DNA of 64,000 nucleotides from assembly GCF_003731765.1 (NCBI RefSeq), contig NZ_MOAL01000004.1, forward strand, positions 620,001 to 684,000. Direction: 5' to 3'. The notes beneath the pieces were generated by a model. The model was not told where the DNA came from. It saw nothing but the letters and a program-made list of their open reading frames with translations, and ran no database searches. Both the position numbers and the translations under genes were made by a program. Below are positions 1-8,330 of this stretch, in pieces. Within the stretch, counting starts at the first letter, position 1, and each line of letters starts with the position of its first letter. This DNA is from Pseudomonas chlororaphis (lineage in GTDB: Bacteria > Pseudomonadota > Gammaproteobacteria > Pseudomonadales > Pseudomonadaceae).

Positions 1-2
1 GC

Positions 3-218
3 GCTTTGGGGCTGGCTGCCAATGCGGATATTGCAGACTTCATCTGCGATCTCAATCAACGCCTGGGCCTGCCTGCCAATCTTAAAGAAATGGGCGTCTG
101 CGATGTCCATTTGGAGGGATTGGCTGATCATGCAATGGCCGACCTCAACACAATGACCAACCCCAGAAAACCCGGTACTGAAGATTACCAGCGGTTGTTC
201 ATGGAGGTTTTGGGCTAA
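3..218 (+). CDS. Iron-containing alcohol dehydrogenase, C-terminal end (partial)
   Basis: Only the last 71 codons lie in the window; the gene begins to the left of base 1. The residues match the end of the class III iron alcohol dehydrogenase family: an 'LGLPANLKEMGV' helix, then a block ending in 'NPR', and a short tail with an aromatic residue at the end. Those enzymes oxidise alcohols with NAD(P) and bind Fe or Zn through residues upstream of this piece, so no catalytic residue is visible here. It ends 42 bases before the acyl-CoA ligase start, so the two were probably one operon (alcohol to aldehyde/acid to acyl-CoA). The substrate cannot be told. Confidence 0.75.
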   Translation, partial: ALGLAANADIADFICDLNQRLGLPANLKEMGVCDVHLEGLADHAMADLNTMTNPRKPGTEDYQRLFMEVLG

Positions 219-260
219 CCCAGGCTCGACGCAAAATCAACGGGTAAGGAGAATAATAAG

Positions 261-1889
261 ATGCTTGGTTTGATGATGGAAAAACCCCTGTTGGTCGGCA
301 GTCTCCTTCAACATGCAGAGCGCTTTCACCCCGAACAACATGTTGTTAGCCGGCTCAGTAATGGTGTTGTCGTTTATCATCACTACAAGGAGCTGGCACG
401 ACGCACTCGGCAATTGGCCAATGCTTTGCTGGCCCTGGGTGTCAAACCTGGTGATCGTGTGGCGACGCTGGCATGGAACACTCATCGTCATCTCGAGCTG
501 TACTATGCCTGCGCTGGTATTGGTGCAATTTGTCACACGATTAACCCGCGTCTACACCCGGAGCAACTCACCTACATCATTGAGCATGCCGAAGACACAC
601 TGCTGTTCTTTGATGTTGATCTGTCGCCCCTGGTCGGAAAACTCGCGGGTACGAGAGAAGGGCTGATGCGCTGGGTTGCTCTGGGCACCGAGGCTGATTT
701 GATCAACGCAATGCTCAAGGGCTGTTTGGCATATGAAGTGTTGTTGAATGCCCAGAGTGATGAACTTGTTTGGCCTGAGCTGGATGAGCGAACGGCTTGT
801 TCGCTGTGCTACACCTCAGGCACGACGGGCAACCCCAAGGGGGTTCTCTATAGTCACCGCTCCACAGTGTTGCATGCGTTAGTATCGGCGTTGCCCGACA
901 GCGCCGCGCTATCGGCGCACTCGGTCGTAATGCCTGTGGTGCCTATGTTTCATGTGAATGCGTGGGGTATGCCTTATGCGGCCTTGTTGACAGGTGCCAA
1001 GTTGGTTATGCCTGGCAATGCTTTGGATGGGGCCAGTCTTTACACGCTCATGCATCTGGAAAAAGTAACCTTGGCACTCGGCGTCCCCACCGTTTGGCAG
1101 AGCGTACTGAACTACCTGGATCAGCAGCAGTTGGAGCTTGAATACTTGCGCTAGGTATTCATCGGAGGGGCCGCACTGGATAAGACGCTGTTGTCACGCT
1201 TTGAAGCCGTTGGCATTAATGTGCTGCATGCGTGGGGGATGACCGAGCTCAGCCCTATCGGCACAGTAAACAGGTCTCTCCCGGACTCTAAAAGTATTGG
1301 TGACGAGCATTTACAGCAAGAAAAGCTCAAGCAGGGCAGAGGCCTCTGGGGCGTGGATCTGCGCATCGTCAACGACAACGGGCAATTATTGAGCTGGGAT
1401 GGTGCAAGTGCCGGACACTTGGAGGTTCGTGGTCACTGGGTTGTCGGTCAGTATTTCAAACAGGATGAAACTGCCTGTACCGTAGACGGTTGGTTCGCAA
1501 CGGGTGACATTGCCCATATAGATAGGCGCGGGTTTCTCAAGCTTACCGACCGTTCGAAAGATGTGATCAAGTCTGGGGGCGAGTGGATAAGCTCCCTGGA
1601 GTTGGAGCTGGCAGCTCAAAGTCATGCTGCCGTAGCTCAAGCTGCAGTTATTGGCATACCCGATGCCAAGTGGTCGGAGCGACCTTTGCTTGTGCTTACC
1701 CTCAAAGAGGGCTGTGAAATTGATCTGAATACCATCCGCAAGCATTTGCAAAGCCAGGTTCCTGATTGGTGGCTGCCGGAACGCTTTGAGGTGATCGAAC
1801 AGATGCCTTTGGGGGCAACTGGCAAGATTCATAAGCAAACATTGCGCGAGCGCTTCAACTTAGGTGATCTGGAAGTCCACGTTTCCTGA
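261..1889 (+). pseudogene. Acyl-CoA ligase (AMP-forming), interrupted by in-frame TAG
   Basis: The frame reads through 542 positions, normal for fatty-acyl-CoA synthetases, but codon 298 (1152-1154) is TAG. The N-terminal half carries the AMP-binding P-loop 'YTSGTTGNPKG' near residue 184. The other half resumes in the same frame with 'VFIGGAALDK', 'HAWGMTELSP' and the C-terminal '[24 protein letters not shown]' motif, ending in the lysine-containing 'GATGKIHKQ'. Nothing else is damaged, so the lesion is recent, a sequencing error, or read through by a suppressor. The start has a strong AAGGAGA site. The enzyme would activate a fatty or aryl acid to its CoA thioester with ATP. The ancestral codon was probably CAG (Gln), one C-to-T change away. 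Confidence 0.85.
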
Positions 1890-1944
1890 CGAGTTAAGAG
1901 TGATGGTGTCGCGTCAGGAGTGAGTCATCGCTAAGGGGCTTAGG

Positions 1945-1960
1945 GTGTCCCGAGTGACAC
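1945..1960. promoter_or_regulatory. Short inverted repeat upstream of tetR
   Basis: GTGTC-N6-GACAC, a dyad with 5-bp arms about 85 bases before the TetR coding region. TetR proteins often bind such dyads in their own promoter. Arms this short can arise by chance, so this is only a candidate operator. Confidence 0.2.
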
Positions 1961-2045
1961 AGTCTGGCAGTTGTCGTGTTGGGGTTTTGTACGGCAAACG
2001 TTATCCTTGCCACCCGCGGACGCCCACTACACATCGAGATCAGAA

Positions 2046-2636
2046 TTGTCCAAGCATGACCAGAAGTCGTTGATTCTCAATGAGGCGCGTGCACTCTTCC
2101 TAGAGGCTGGAGAGCGAGGGCTATCGATGCGCAAGCTCGCCGCATCTCTTGGCGTAACGCCAGCGGCGATCTACTGGCACTTTAAGAACAAGGAAGAGTT
2201 GCTGGGAGATATTTTTTTAGAAGGTGTGGAAATTTTTTCCCGGTATATGAGCAGGTCTCTTTCTGGTGATAATCCTCTCCATCGTTTGCGGCTGTGCTCC
2301 GAGTCGTTCCTTGCGTTTGGCTTAGAGCAGCCTAGTCATTACGATATATTTTTTCTAAGTCGCCAGCCTCAAGTCAATACAGAGGTTCTGCATCAGTTTT
2401 CATCTCTTCGTCGGGGTGCATTTCAAATTTTGGTTGATCGTATTCGAGAGTGCCACAATGTCGAAATTTTCAGGCAGGACATCAATATCGAGCGCACAGC
2501 CATGATGATGCTCAGCTCATCACAAGGGTTAATGACAATGTATCGACATGGTCAGCTCGGGGACAATGAAGAGCATTTCGTCCATATCTACCGAAACACT
2601 TATCAGGTGGTTGAGGGCTTGCTGCTAGTGGCTTGA
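2046..2636 (+). CDS. TetR/AcrR family transcriptional regulator
   Basis: A 196-residue protein of typical TetR length. The N-terminal helix-turn-helix is clear ('LSMRKLAASLGVTPAAIYWHFKNKEELL', about residues 23-50), followed by an all-helical ligand domain with no family-specific match that I recognise. No in-frame ATG precedes the HTH. I chose TTG at 2046 because it leaves the usual short lead before the HTH; an upstream TTG at 1971 would give 221 residues. The gene follows the broken acyl-CoA ligase and probably represses it or the genes to the right, in response to a small ligand. Confidence 0.85.
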   Translation: MSKHDQKSLILNEARALFLEAGERGLSMRKLAASLGVTPAAIYWHFKNKEELLGDIFLEGVEIFSRYMSRSLSGDNPLHRLRLCSESFLAFGLEQPSHYDIFFLSRQPQVNTEVLHQFSSLRRGAFQILVDRIRECHNVEIFRQDINIERTAMMMLSSSQGLMTMYRHGQLGDNEEHFVHIYRNTYQVVEGLLLVA

Positions 2637-2690
2637 AATCGGCCGAGGATAATCCTACAGCTCTGTTGAGTTGTCGAATGCCAAGGACTC

Positions 2691-3338
2691 TTAGTCGCGC
2701 GTTTGCTGCGCAGCCCAAATTTCTCTAATGGCCGTTAGCAGGTGGTTCTTAGGTTGTGCGCCCGCAAAGTCGTGGTGACCATCAATTATCATGTGTGGAA
2801 CGGATCTAATGCCGGTTTCGCGGGCGTGAGTTTCATCGGCTCTTGCATCTTCTACAAACGCGTCAGAAGCCAACATCACCTGCGTCTCGACGCGATCCAG
2901 GCCCAGTTCGGCGGCAATATCAATCAATACACTATGATCGGCGAGCGGCAGATTATCGGTAAAGTAAGCGCGGAACAGTCTTTCACTCATCTCCAGACCT
3001 TTGCCATGTACGGCCGCAAATTTGGTCAGGCGGTGAGCATCAAACGTGTTGGTGTAACGAACGCTGTCATATCGCATATCTAAATCAACGCCTGCGCCCA
3101 TCGAAACGATATGATCAATCATGTGCTGCGCCTGGGCGTTACTTTTGCCGTACTTATACTCGATGCGGCCCAACGTGGTCGTGGTGACCTCTTTGGCAGC
3201 GTTAGGATCCAGTTCAAACGTCTTATACACGACTTCAACAGCATTAGCGTGCTCGAACTCGGCTAAAGCTTGCTCAAGATAACGCTTGCCTATAAAGCAG
3301 TAGGGGCAGGCGTAGTCCGACCAAATTTCAATTTTCAT
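2691..3338 (-). CDS. DsbA family oxidoreductase (FrnE-like)
   Basis: A 215-residue thioredoxin-fold protein with the active-site motif C11-P-Y-C14 right after the first strand and the cis-Pro loop 'GIRSVPHMII' near the C-terminus. No signal peptide is seen, so it is a cytoplasmic FrnE-type protein rather than a periplasmic disulfide oxidase. This family is linked to thiol-disulfide exchange or 2-hydroxychromene-2-carboxylate isomerase-like chemistry. ATG at 3338 was chosen over a GTG four codons upstream because GGAG sits 6 bases before it. It is divergent from the esterase, with a perfect palindrome between them. Confidence 0.85.
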   Translation of the reverse strand: MKIEIWSDYACPYCFIGKRYLEQALAEFEHANAVEVVYKTFELDPNAAKEVTTTTLGRIEYKYGKSNAQAQHMIDHIVSMGAGVDLDMRYDSVRYTNTFDAHRLTKFAAVHGKGLEMSERLFRAYFTDNLPLADHSVLIDIAAELGLDRVETQVMLASDAFVEDARADETHARETGIRSVPHMIIDGHHDFAGAQPKNHLLTAIREIWAAQQTRD

Positions 3339-3378
3339 GATTGTCTCCACATAGTTGAGCTACTGCACATCGTTTACT

Positions 3379-3400
3379 TGGTACGAATCTACTCGTACCA
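3379..3400. promoter_or_regulatory. Perfect 22-bp palindromic operator (8-bp arms)
   Basis: TGGTACGA-ATCTAC-TCGTACCA, a perfect inverted repeat centred between the divergent DsbA-like and esterase genes. Its length and symmetry are those of a TetR- or ArsR-dimer site. A related, less symmetric copy (TGGTACGA-CTATAC-TAGTATTA) lies at 4258-4279 upstream of the secreted hydrolase. Which regulator binds is not shown; TetR (2046-2636) and the ArsR-like protein (5757-6104) are the nearest. Confidence 0.6.
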
Positions 3401-3445
3401 TTGTATCTCTGTCAACTACCCGATTTCTTGATGAGAGGCACCAGG

Positions 3446-4123
3446 ATGGTTTACGCGGATCCCCACCCACCGCTTGAGTTTGAAACCGGAGCGCGCCCTC
3501 AAGCCGCAATCATTCTCTTACACGGGTTAGGGGCGAGTGGAAGAGTATTTGAGCCGGTGGCCAGTAGCCTCGACCTGCAAGCATTGGGCGCCGTTCGAGT
3601 TGTGTTGCCTCACGCGCCTACGCAGCCGGTCCTATGGGCTGGCGGTCGTCATTTGGCCGCTTGGTATGATTTACGCAGCACTAACTTTATTGAGCAGGAA
3701 GATGAGGTCGGCTTGAGGGCAGGTCAGGCCTATTACGAAAGCCTGATCCGCAGAGAAATAGACCGCGGAATCAAGCCGGATCGGATCGTGATTGGAGGCT
3801 TCTCTCAGGGCTGCGCATTGTCTCTGATGACAGGCATACGTTTCGCAGAGCGCCTGGCTGGTATTTTCGGTATGTCTGGGTATCTACCGCTGGCATCGGC
3901 AACCGAATCTGAGCAGCATCAGGTCAACCGGCAAACGCCTATTTTTTTAGCTCACGGAGAACAAGACCGTATTGTCTTACCGGCGCTGGCCGTTGCCGCG
4001 CGTGATCTGCTGAATAAACAGGGTCATGTGGTGTCATGGCATACCTACCCGATCGGCCATTCCATTTGCGGTACTGAGCTTGACGACTTGGGGATATGGT
4101 TGAAGACAGTTTTGAAAGTCTGA
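3446..4123 (+). CDS. Alpha/beta-hydrolase carboxylesterase (acyl-protein thioesterase-like)
   Basis: A 225-residue serine hydrolase of the phospholipase/carboxylesterase family (PF02230 type). The oxyanion-hole strand 'AIILLHGLGASG' is followed by the nucleophile elbow G-F-S120-Q-G, an acid in 'GEQDRIV' and the histidine in 'IGHSICGTEL', so the triad is complete. No signal peptide is seen, so it is cytoplasmic. Start ATG 3446 has GAGAGG upstream; two earlier starts lack a good site. It would hydrolyse short acyl or aryl esters. The divergent DsbA-like gene and shared palindrome suggest joint regulation. Confidence 0.85.
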   Translation: MVYADPHPPLEFETGARPQAAIILLHGLGASGRVFEPVASSLDLQALGAVRVVLPHAPTQPVLWAGGRHLAAWYDLRSTNFIEQEDEVGLRAGQAYYESLIRREIDRGIKPDRIVIGGFSQGCALSLMTGIRFAERLAGIFGMSGYLPLASATESEQHQVNRQTPIFLAHGEQDRIVLPALAVAARDLLNKQGHVVSWHTYPIGHSICGTELDDLGIWLKTVLKV

Positions 4124-4544
4124 TTGTTTAAAGCGCCTTGCGATCGCGACGGCTTGCAATAAGTTCTGCGCCCCTCATGCACGCTATATCTCACATGGAG
4201 TAACAAGGATCGGCTACGAAAGAGGGGGCAGAGGCCTTCGATTTTTAGTGGTAGACATGGTACGACTATACTAGTATTATCGAATAAAACCTCCTGGCTG
4301 GCGCTAAGCCTCACTTGCAGGGCCTTAAATTCGTGGTGCTGTGCTTAACGTGGTAGCACGCGCTCTATGGGTGAGGGTTGGAGATGTCTCCGGACAGGGG
4401 AGAGCGATGAAATCTGTATGTCTCAGCTTTCAAAGGGCTCTTCTCTGACAGCCGATTGTGTCGTCGTGTCAAGGCGTACGCGCCGATGTCCGGCGGTTGG
4501 CCGCAGGGGGGTTAATCAGCGGCACTAAAAAGGAAAAAACTCAA
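4124..4544. other. Gene-free stretch with operator-like half repeat
   Basis: No convincing coding sequence on either strand. It contains the 22-bp operator-like copy at 4258-4279 and the leader of the metallo-hydrolase gene, whose Shine-Dalgarno (AAGGA) ends near 4534. No terminator-like hairpin was recognised after the esterase. Confidence 0.5.
4258..4279. promoter_or_regulatory. Second copy of the TGGTACGA operator (imperfect)
   Basis: TGGTACGA-CTATAC-TAGTATTA aligns with the perfect palindrome at 3379-3400 at 17 of 22 positions, with the left arm identical. It is 265 bases upstream of the secreted metallo-hydrolase start. I infer that the same repressor controls the esterase/DsbA pair and the hydrolase. 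Confidence 0.4.
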
Positions 4545-5588
4545 ATGCTCACCGCTCCAAACTTACGTACCAATAAATGGAACTCACTTCGCACCGTCGC
4601 TCTGGCGCTGCCTCTTATGGTGGGTGCAGTCAGTGTTAACGCTGCTGAAACCGCTAACTCCAGGGTTACTACTCAGTCCGCCTTCACTTCTGCCAGCAGC
4701 CTGAAGCAGGCGCCTCAGTTCTACAGCGTTAACGTCGGTGGCGCGAAGATTACGGCTATATCTGATGGTACGATTCCACTGGACGCCAATAAGCTTTTGC
4801 AAGGCAAAGATACCGCTGCTATCAATAAACTTTTGGACAAGTCCTTTGTGCCCAAAGATGTTGAAACCTCGATTAATGTTTATCTGATCGAGATCGATGG
4901 TCATCGAATTCTGGTAGACACGGGGGCCGGTGAATTGTTCGGCGAGGGTTTTGGTGGTCGACTTTTTGAAAATCTCAAGGCGGTTGGTGTGCCCCCCGAA
5001 CAGATCACGGACATTCTCATTACTCATGTGCATGTCGATCATACGGGTGGGTTAACAGTCGGCGGAAAGCGAATGTTTCCTAATGCGTTGGTTTATGTCG
5101 GTAAACCTGATGTAGATTTCTTCCTTAGCGCAGAGCAAGCTGCCAAGTCCACTTACAGACCAGCTGCTTTGCCGCATGCCTTCGAAGAAGCGGTGACGTC
5201 GGTTAAGCCGTACCTTGACTCAGGACAGCTTCGCCCTTTTGATCGCGAAACTGAAATTGTGCCAGGCCTGAATGGCACGATTCACCCAGGCCACACACCG
5301 GGCTCTGCTTACTACACGCTGACCCGTAACGGCCAAACTATAAAATTTATCGGCGATACCGTGCATGTTGAGGCAGTGCAGTTCCCTGCTCCTGAAGTGA
5401 CTATCGTTTTTGACGTCAATGCGAAGGATGCTGCTGCCAATCGCGCCAAGGTATTCGCAGAACTGGCGCGCACTCGAGTCTTGGTCGCCGCGCCGCACTT
5501 GCGCTATCCGGGCATTGGCCATATCCGTGTCGAAGGCAAGGGATATAGCTGGGTGCCTGAAGTTTTTGCCGATCGAGTGGTGAAGTAA
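4545..5588 (+). CDS. Secreted metallo-beta-lactamase-fold hydrolase
   Basis: A 347-residue protein with a Sec signal peptide (basic start, hydrophobic 'TVALALPLMVGAVSVNAA', likely cut after VNA), so it is periplasmic. The zinc motif H161-x-H163-x-D165-H166 is intact, and the later ligands 'HPGHTPGS' and 'FIGDTVH' and a final His in 'AAPHLRYPGIGH' are present. It resembles the MBL-fold hydrolases grouped with lactonases and arylsulfatase-like enzymes; the substrate is unknown. Start ATG 4545 has AAGGA upstream, and starting earlier would bury the signal peptide. It ends at a strong terminator and stands alone as a transcription unit. Confidence 0.88.
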   Translation: MLTAPNLRTNKWNSLRTVALALPLMVGAVSVNAAETANSRVTTQSAFTSASSLKQAPQFYSVNVGGAKITAISDGTIPLDANKLLQGKDTAAINKLLDKSFVPKDVETSINVYLIEIDGHRILVDTGAGELFGEGFGGRLFENLKAVGVPPEQITDILITHVHVDHTGGLTVGGKRMFPNALVYVGKPDVDFFLSAEQAAKSTYRPAALPHAFEEAVTSVKPYLDSGQLRPFDRETEIVPGLNGTIHPGHTPGSAYYTLTRNGQTIKFIGDTVHVEAVQFPAPEVTIVFDVNAKDAAANRAKVFAELARTRVLVAAPHLRYPGIGHIRVEGKGYSWVPEVFADRVVK

Positions 5589-5643
5589 TAACTTACCCAT
5601 GAGAGCCGTGATTATGCGCGGCATCTATGGAATTATAAAAAAG

Positions 5644-5673
5644 GTGCAAACTTTAAAGTTTGCACTTTTTTTT
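5644..5673. terminator. Strong bidirectional intrinsic terminator
   Basis: A perfect 22-bp palindrome (GTGCAAACTTT followed by its complement) with eight T after it and six A just before it, so it can end transcription from both sides: the metallo-hydrolase on the plus strand and the ArsR-like gene on the minus strand. Confidence 0.9.
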
Positions 5674-5756
5674 GTCGCTGATTATTTGAGTTGCTAAATT
5701 AATAACCTGGCAAATTGTATTAAAGAGGCTTTAGCCCGACATTGGCTGTGCGGAGC

Positions 5757-6104
5757 CTACAAGTATTCACCCACTGCGACCAAGGTAAGTGGGTCAGAAT
5801 GGAGTGGCTTCAAGATTGCATCGAGTAAACCGGGGAATCGCGCATCAAGGTCCTCACGGCGCAATGACAGGCGATATTCCCTACCAATGTGATGCTGCCA
5901 GACAACCCCACTGTCGCGCAGGATGCGGAAGTGATGTGTCATGGTTGATTTTGGAACCTGCGGTAGAACTTCACAGCATGGATGCTCATCGAAACTGGCG
6001 ATTACTCGAACAGCAGCCAATCGCAACGGACTGCTGAGTGCTGCTAGAACACTTTCCAGGCGGATGTCTTCAGGTTTTGGATGGTTGGCTATCATGATAA
6101 TCAT
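5757..6104 (-). CDS. ArsR-type winged-helix transcriptional regulator
   Basis: About 115 residues with the ArsR-type sequence 'LAALSSPLRLAAVRVI' and the recognition helix 'VPKSTMTHHFRILRDSGVV', ending in the wing 'GREYRLSLRREDL'. A Cys pair ('HPCCEV') sits just before the recognition helix; in metal- or thiol-sensing ArsR proteins cysteines near here can be sensory, but this one is not proven. The start is uncertain (ATG at 6104, 6095 or further upstream at 6149; none has a strong ribosome site). It is followed on its strand by the bidirectional terminator and lies directly downstream of the OYE gene, so it may be in that transcript. Confidence 0.8.
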   Translation of the reverse strand: MIIMIANHPKPEDIRLESVLAALSSPLRLAAVRVIASFDEHPCCEVLPQVPKSTMTHHFRILRDSGVVWQHHIGREYRLSLRREDLDARFPGLLDAILKPLHSDPLTLVAVGEYL

Positions 6105-6237
6105 GGTACGCACTTTGCCATACCGTGTCGAGGCAGTCGCGGTCGTCATTAGCTTTCGAACGGGGGCTTCGATTTTTGTACGGGAAGCGAACTTAAGCGT
6201 TAAAATTTGGCCGGATTCTCGCAAGCGTTCTGAGCGG

Positions 6238-7356
6238 TTACCGGCGGACTTCTAACTCAGGATCCGGATAATGGTCCCGGTTGAGATCAGCCAAGGTCGG
6301 ATAGTCGGCATAACCCCGTTCTTCGCCTTGGTAGGAAAGCAATGGAGCGCCTTCTCTGCGCATATCGTCCTTATTGAATCGCTCGACCAGATCTGGATGG
6401 GCCAGTAAGGAGTTGCCAAAAACCACTAAGTCAGCATCATTCGAACGAATGGCTGTTGTTGCTCGCTCGATACCGTACCGACCGTTAGCGATGTAAATGC
6501 CACGGAAACGTCGCTTCAGCTCAACGAAATTGAATGACCCTTCACCCAGTTGCACGACATGCAGGTAGGCCAATCCATACCGCCTGAGGATCTCAGTAGC
6601 GTAGCGAAAGGTAATCTGAGGGTTGCTGTCGCTCATGGAAAATTGATTGGATATGGGCGACAGGCGCACGCCGACACGGCTGGCGCCGAAGACCTCAATG
6701 ACCGACTCAACCACTTCTTTGAGGAAGCGAGCGCGATTCTCGACTGAGCCTCCATACGCATCGGTCCGCAAATTAGTCCCGTCGCGTAGGAACTGGTCGA
6801 CCAAATAACCTTCTGCACAATGAATCTCAACGCCGTCGAAGCCTGCGCGCTTTGCGTTTTCGGCCGCTTGTCGAAACTCAGCGACTACGCCAGGAATCTC
6901 TTCGAGACTCAGCGCACGCGGTGATTCGTAAGGCTTGAGTCCCTCAGGGGTGTGAATTTCTCCGTCAGCCTTGATCGCGGAGGGCGCGACTGGCAATGCA
7001 CCGTTTGGCTGCATCAATGGATGTGACAGTCGACCGGCATGCCAGAGTTGCAGAAAAATACGCCCATCCGCGGCGTGAACAACTTCGGTTACTTGTTTCC
7101 AGCCGGCGATCTGTACAGCCGAAAAAATGCCTGGAGATCTTGTAGAACCTTTCCCCTGAGCCGAGACCTGTGAGCCCTCCGTAATAATAAGGCCAGCGCT
7201 TGCCAGTTGCCGATAGTACTCGGCGACAATAGGCGTCGCGACATCACCTTCGCCAGCATGGTTGCAGGTCATAGGTGCCATGATCATTCGATTTTTTAAC
7301 GAAAGTCTGCCAACTTGAACGGGAGAGAACAGGTGGTCGAGAGTTGTTTTGGGCAT
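6238..7356 (-). CDS. Old Yellow Enzyme family ene-reductase, altered active site
   Basis: A 372-residue FMN-dependent TIM-barrel protein. Family marks are 'LSPVQVGRLSLKNRMIMAPMT', 'LQLWHAGRLSH', 'YLVDQFLRDG.NLRTDAYGG' and 'IANGRYGIERA'. OYE enzymes reduce activated C=C bonds with NAD(P)H, binding the substrate carbonyl through His-x-x-Asn or His-x-x-His. Here that motif reads H179-C-A-E182, with Glu where Asn is expected (codon at 6811-6813). The paralog at 16695-17777 has the normal H179-G-A-N182 at the same position. The two differ at many sites but align almost without gaps over the first 190 residues. The protein may have changed substrate or lost activity. Confidence 0.92.
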   Translation of the reverse strand: MPKTTLDHLFSPVQVGRLSLKNRMIMAPMTCNHAGEGDVATPIVAEYYRQLASAGLIITEGSQVSAQGKGSTRSPGIFSAVQIAGWKQVTEVVHAADGRIFLQLWHAGRLSHPLMQPNGALPVAPSAIKADGEIHTPEGLKPYESPRALSLEEIPGVVAEFRQAAENAKRAGFDGVEIHCAEGYLVDQFLRDGTNLRTDAYGGSVENRARFLKEVVESVIEVFGASRVGVRLSPISNQFSMSDSNPQITFRYATEILRRYGLAYLHVVQLGEGSFNFVELKRRFRGIYIANGRYGIERATTAIRSNDADLVVFGNSLLAHPDLVERFNKDDMRREGAPLLSYQGEERGYADYPTLADLNRDHYPDPELEVRR

Positions 7357-7626
7357 GATTTACGTCTTCAAAGTTCGGGATTGATGATTTGCGCGCGCGA
7401 TAGGAAAGTGCGTACAAAGATCCGCTCCACATTGTTGATGTGCCACATGCTTATGCTTGCGTCGGTGCCGGAAAGTTTTCTGGCTGCCCATGGACTTCAA
7501 ATTATTGAAGTCAAGTCGCTCAACAGACTTCAGCAGTTCGTTTCAAGCATCACAAGCAGCGGTATCCACACTGTCTGTCGTGTCTGTGCAACACGATGGC
7601 GGCAGTTCGCGTGACGAAGGAGCTGT

Positions 7627-8205
7627 TCATTGGGTTGCCCTGGGTGTTTGAAGCGCTCGAGCCCACCAGGCAAGCTCGTCAAGTAGCGAATTGGCGGCTT
7701 GGGCCAAGTGTGTGTAATCGGCGAAGCTTTTGCCCTGCTGCCAAATGCCAACGAACTCTGCGATACCTATGTGAACGGCATTACGCACCGGGACCATCTG
7801 CAACTCGATCGCAATCAGGCGCATCTGTTCAATAGCGCGACCAGTGCCTCCATAACCCACGAAGCCGATCGGCTTTCGGGCTAACTCCTTGTAGGCGTAA
7901 TCGAAGGTTTTTTTCAGCTCCAAGCTCGTGCCGTGGTCGTACTCCGGCGTAACCACTATCAGGCCGTCGAGAGGGCTGAAACGATCGGCCCATGCCTGCG
8001 CAGCCTGTTTCTTCGCGCCGGTCCAGTTTGGTGACGTTGGTTCGTCAAGGAATGGAGGCGAGTGAGTGCCTAAGTCGATTAATTCGATGACAAGGTCTTT
8101 GCGCTGTTTTGCGATCTCGTAGATCCATTGCTCGTGCTTTTCACCGAAGCGAGCCTCAAGGGTCGAGCCGATGATGATGCCGATGAGCGGAAGAGATGAG
8201 GTCAT
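7627..8205 (-). CDS. NAD(P)H-dependent FMN reductase
   Basis: A 192-residue flavodoxin-fold reductase of the PF03358 family. The phosphate-binding loop 'IIIGSTLEARFGEK' opens the protein, and the flavin-ring loop reads 'VVTPEYDHGTSLELKKTFDYAYKEL' (usual TPEYNxS). Such enzymes reduce FMN, quinones or chromate with NAD(P)H in the cytoplasm. It is divergent from the LysR gene at 8331; the 17-bp dyad at 8291-8307 between them is the likely operator. That arrangement is repeated for azoR and doxX further right. Confidence 0.9.
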   Translation of the reverse strand: MTSSLPLIGIIIGSTLEARFGEKHEQWIYEIAKQRKDLVIELIDLGTHSPPFLDEPTSPNWTGAKKQAAQAWADRFSPLDGLIVVTPEYDHGTSLELKKTFDYAYKELARKPIGFVGYGGTGRAIEQMRLIAIELQMVPVRNAVHIGIAEFVGIWQQGKSFADYTHLAQAANSLLDELAWWARALQTPRATQ

Positions 8206-8290
8206 TGGGTATACCAGAATAGGAAAGAGCGGCCGAGGCGTCGCTGCCTAAGAATATGCGGCGCAGCATTGGTTGATTAGATGGGATAAT

Positions 8291-8307
8291 TGGATTGAAA
8301 TGATCCA
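8291..8307. promoter_or_regulatory. 17-bp LysR-type dyad, copy 1 (FMN reductase/lysR)
   Basis: TGGATTGAAATGATCCA, arms TGGAT/ATCCA with 7 bases between, preceded by GGGATAAT. It lies in the divergent gap between the FMN reductase and lysR. Three further copies are at 10564, 16606 and 19297, all in the same orientation and each preceded by a GATAA-like or TTAT-like box. Spacing and symmetry fit a LysR-type recognition site. Confidence 0.65.
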
Positions 8308-8330
8308 TTTTAAGAGGGAGTCATGCCAAG

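Noticed and set aside
6100..6125. TGGTACGC...CCATACC near the ArsR-like gene start as a third copy of the 22-bp operator
   Set aside because: Only the left arm resembles TGGTACGA; the right arm does not pair with it and falls short of the copies at 3379 and 4258.
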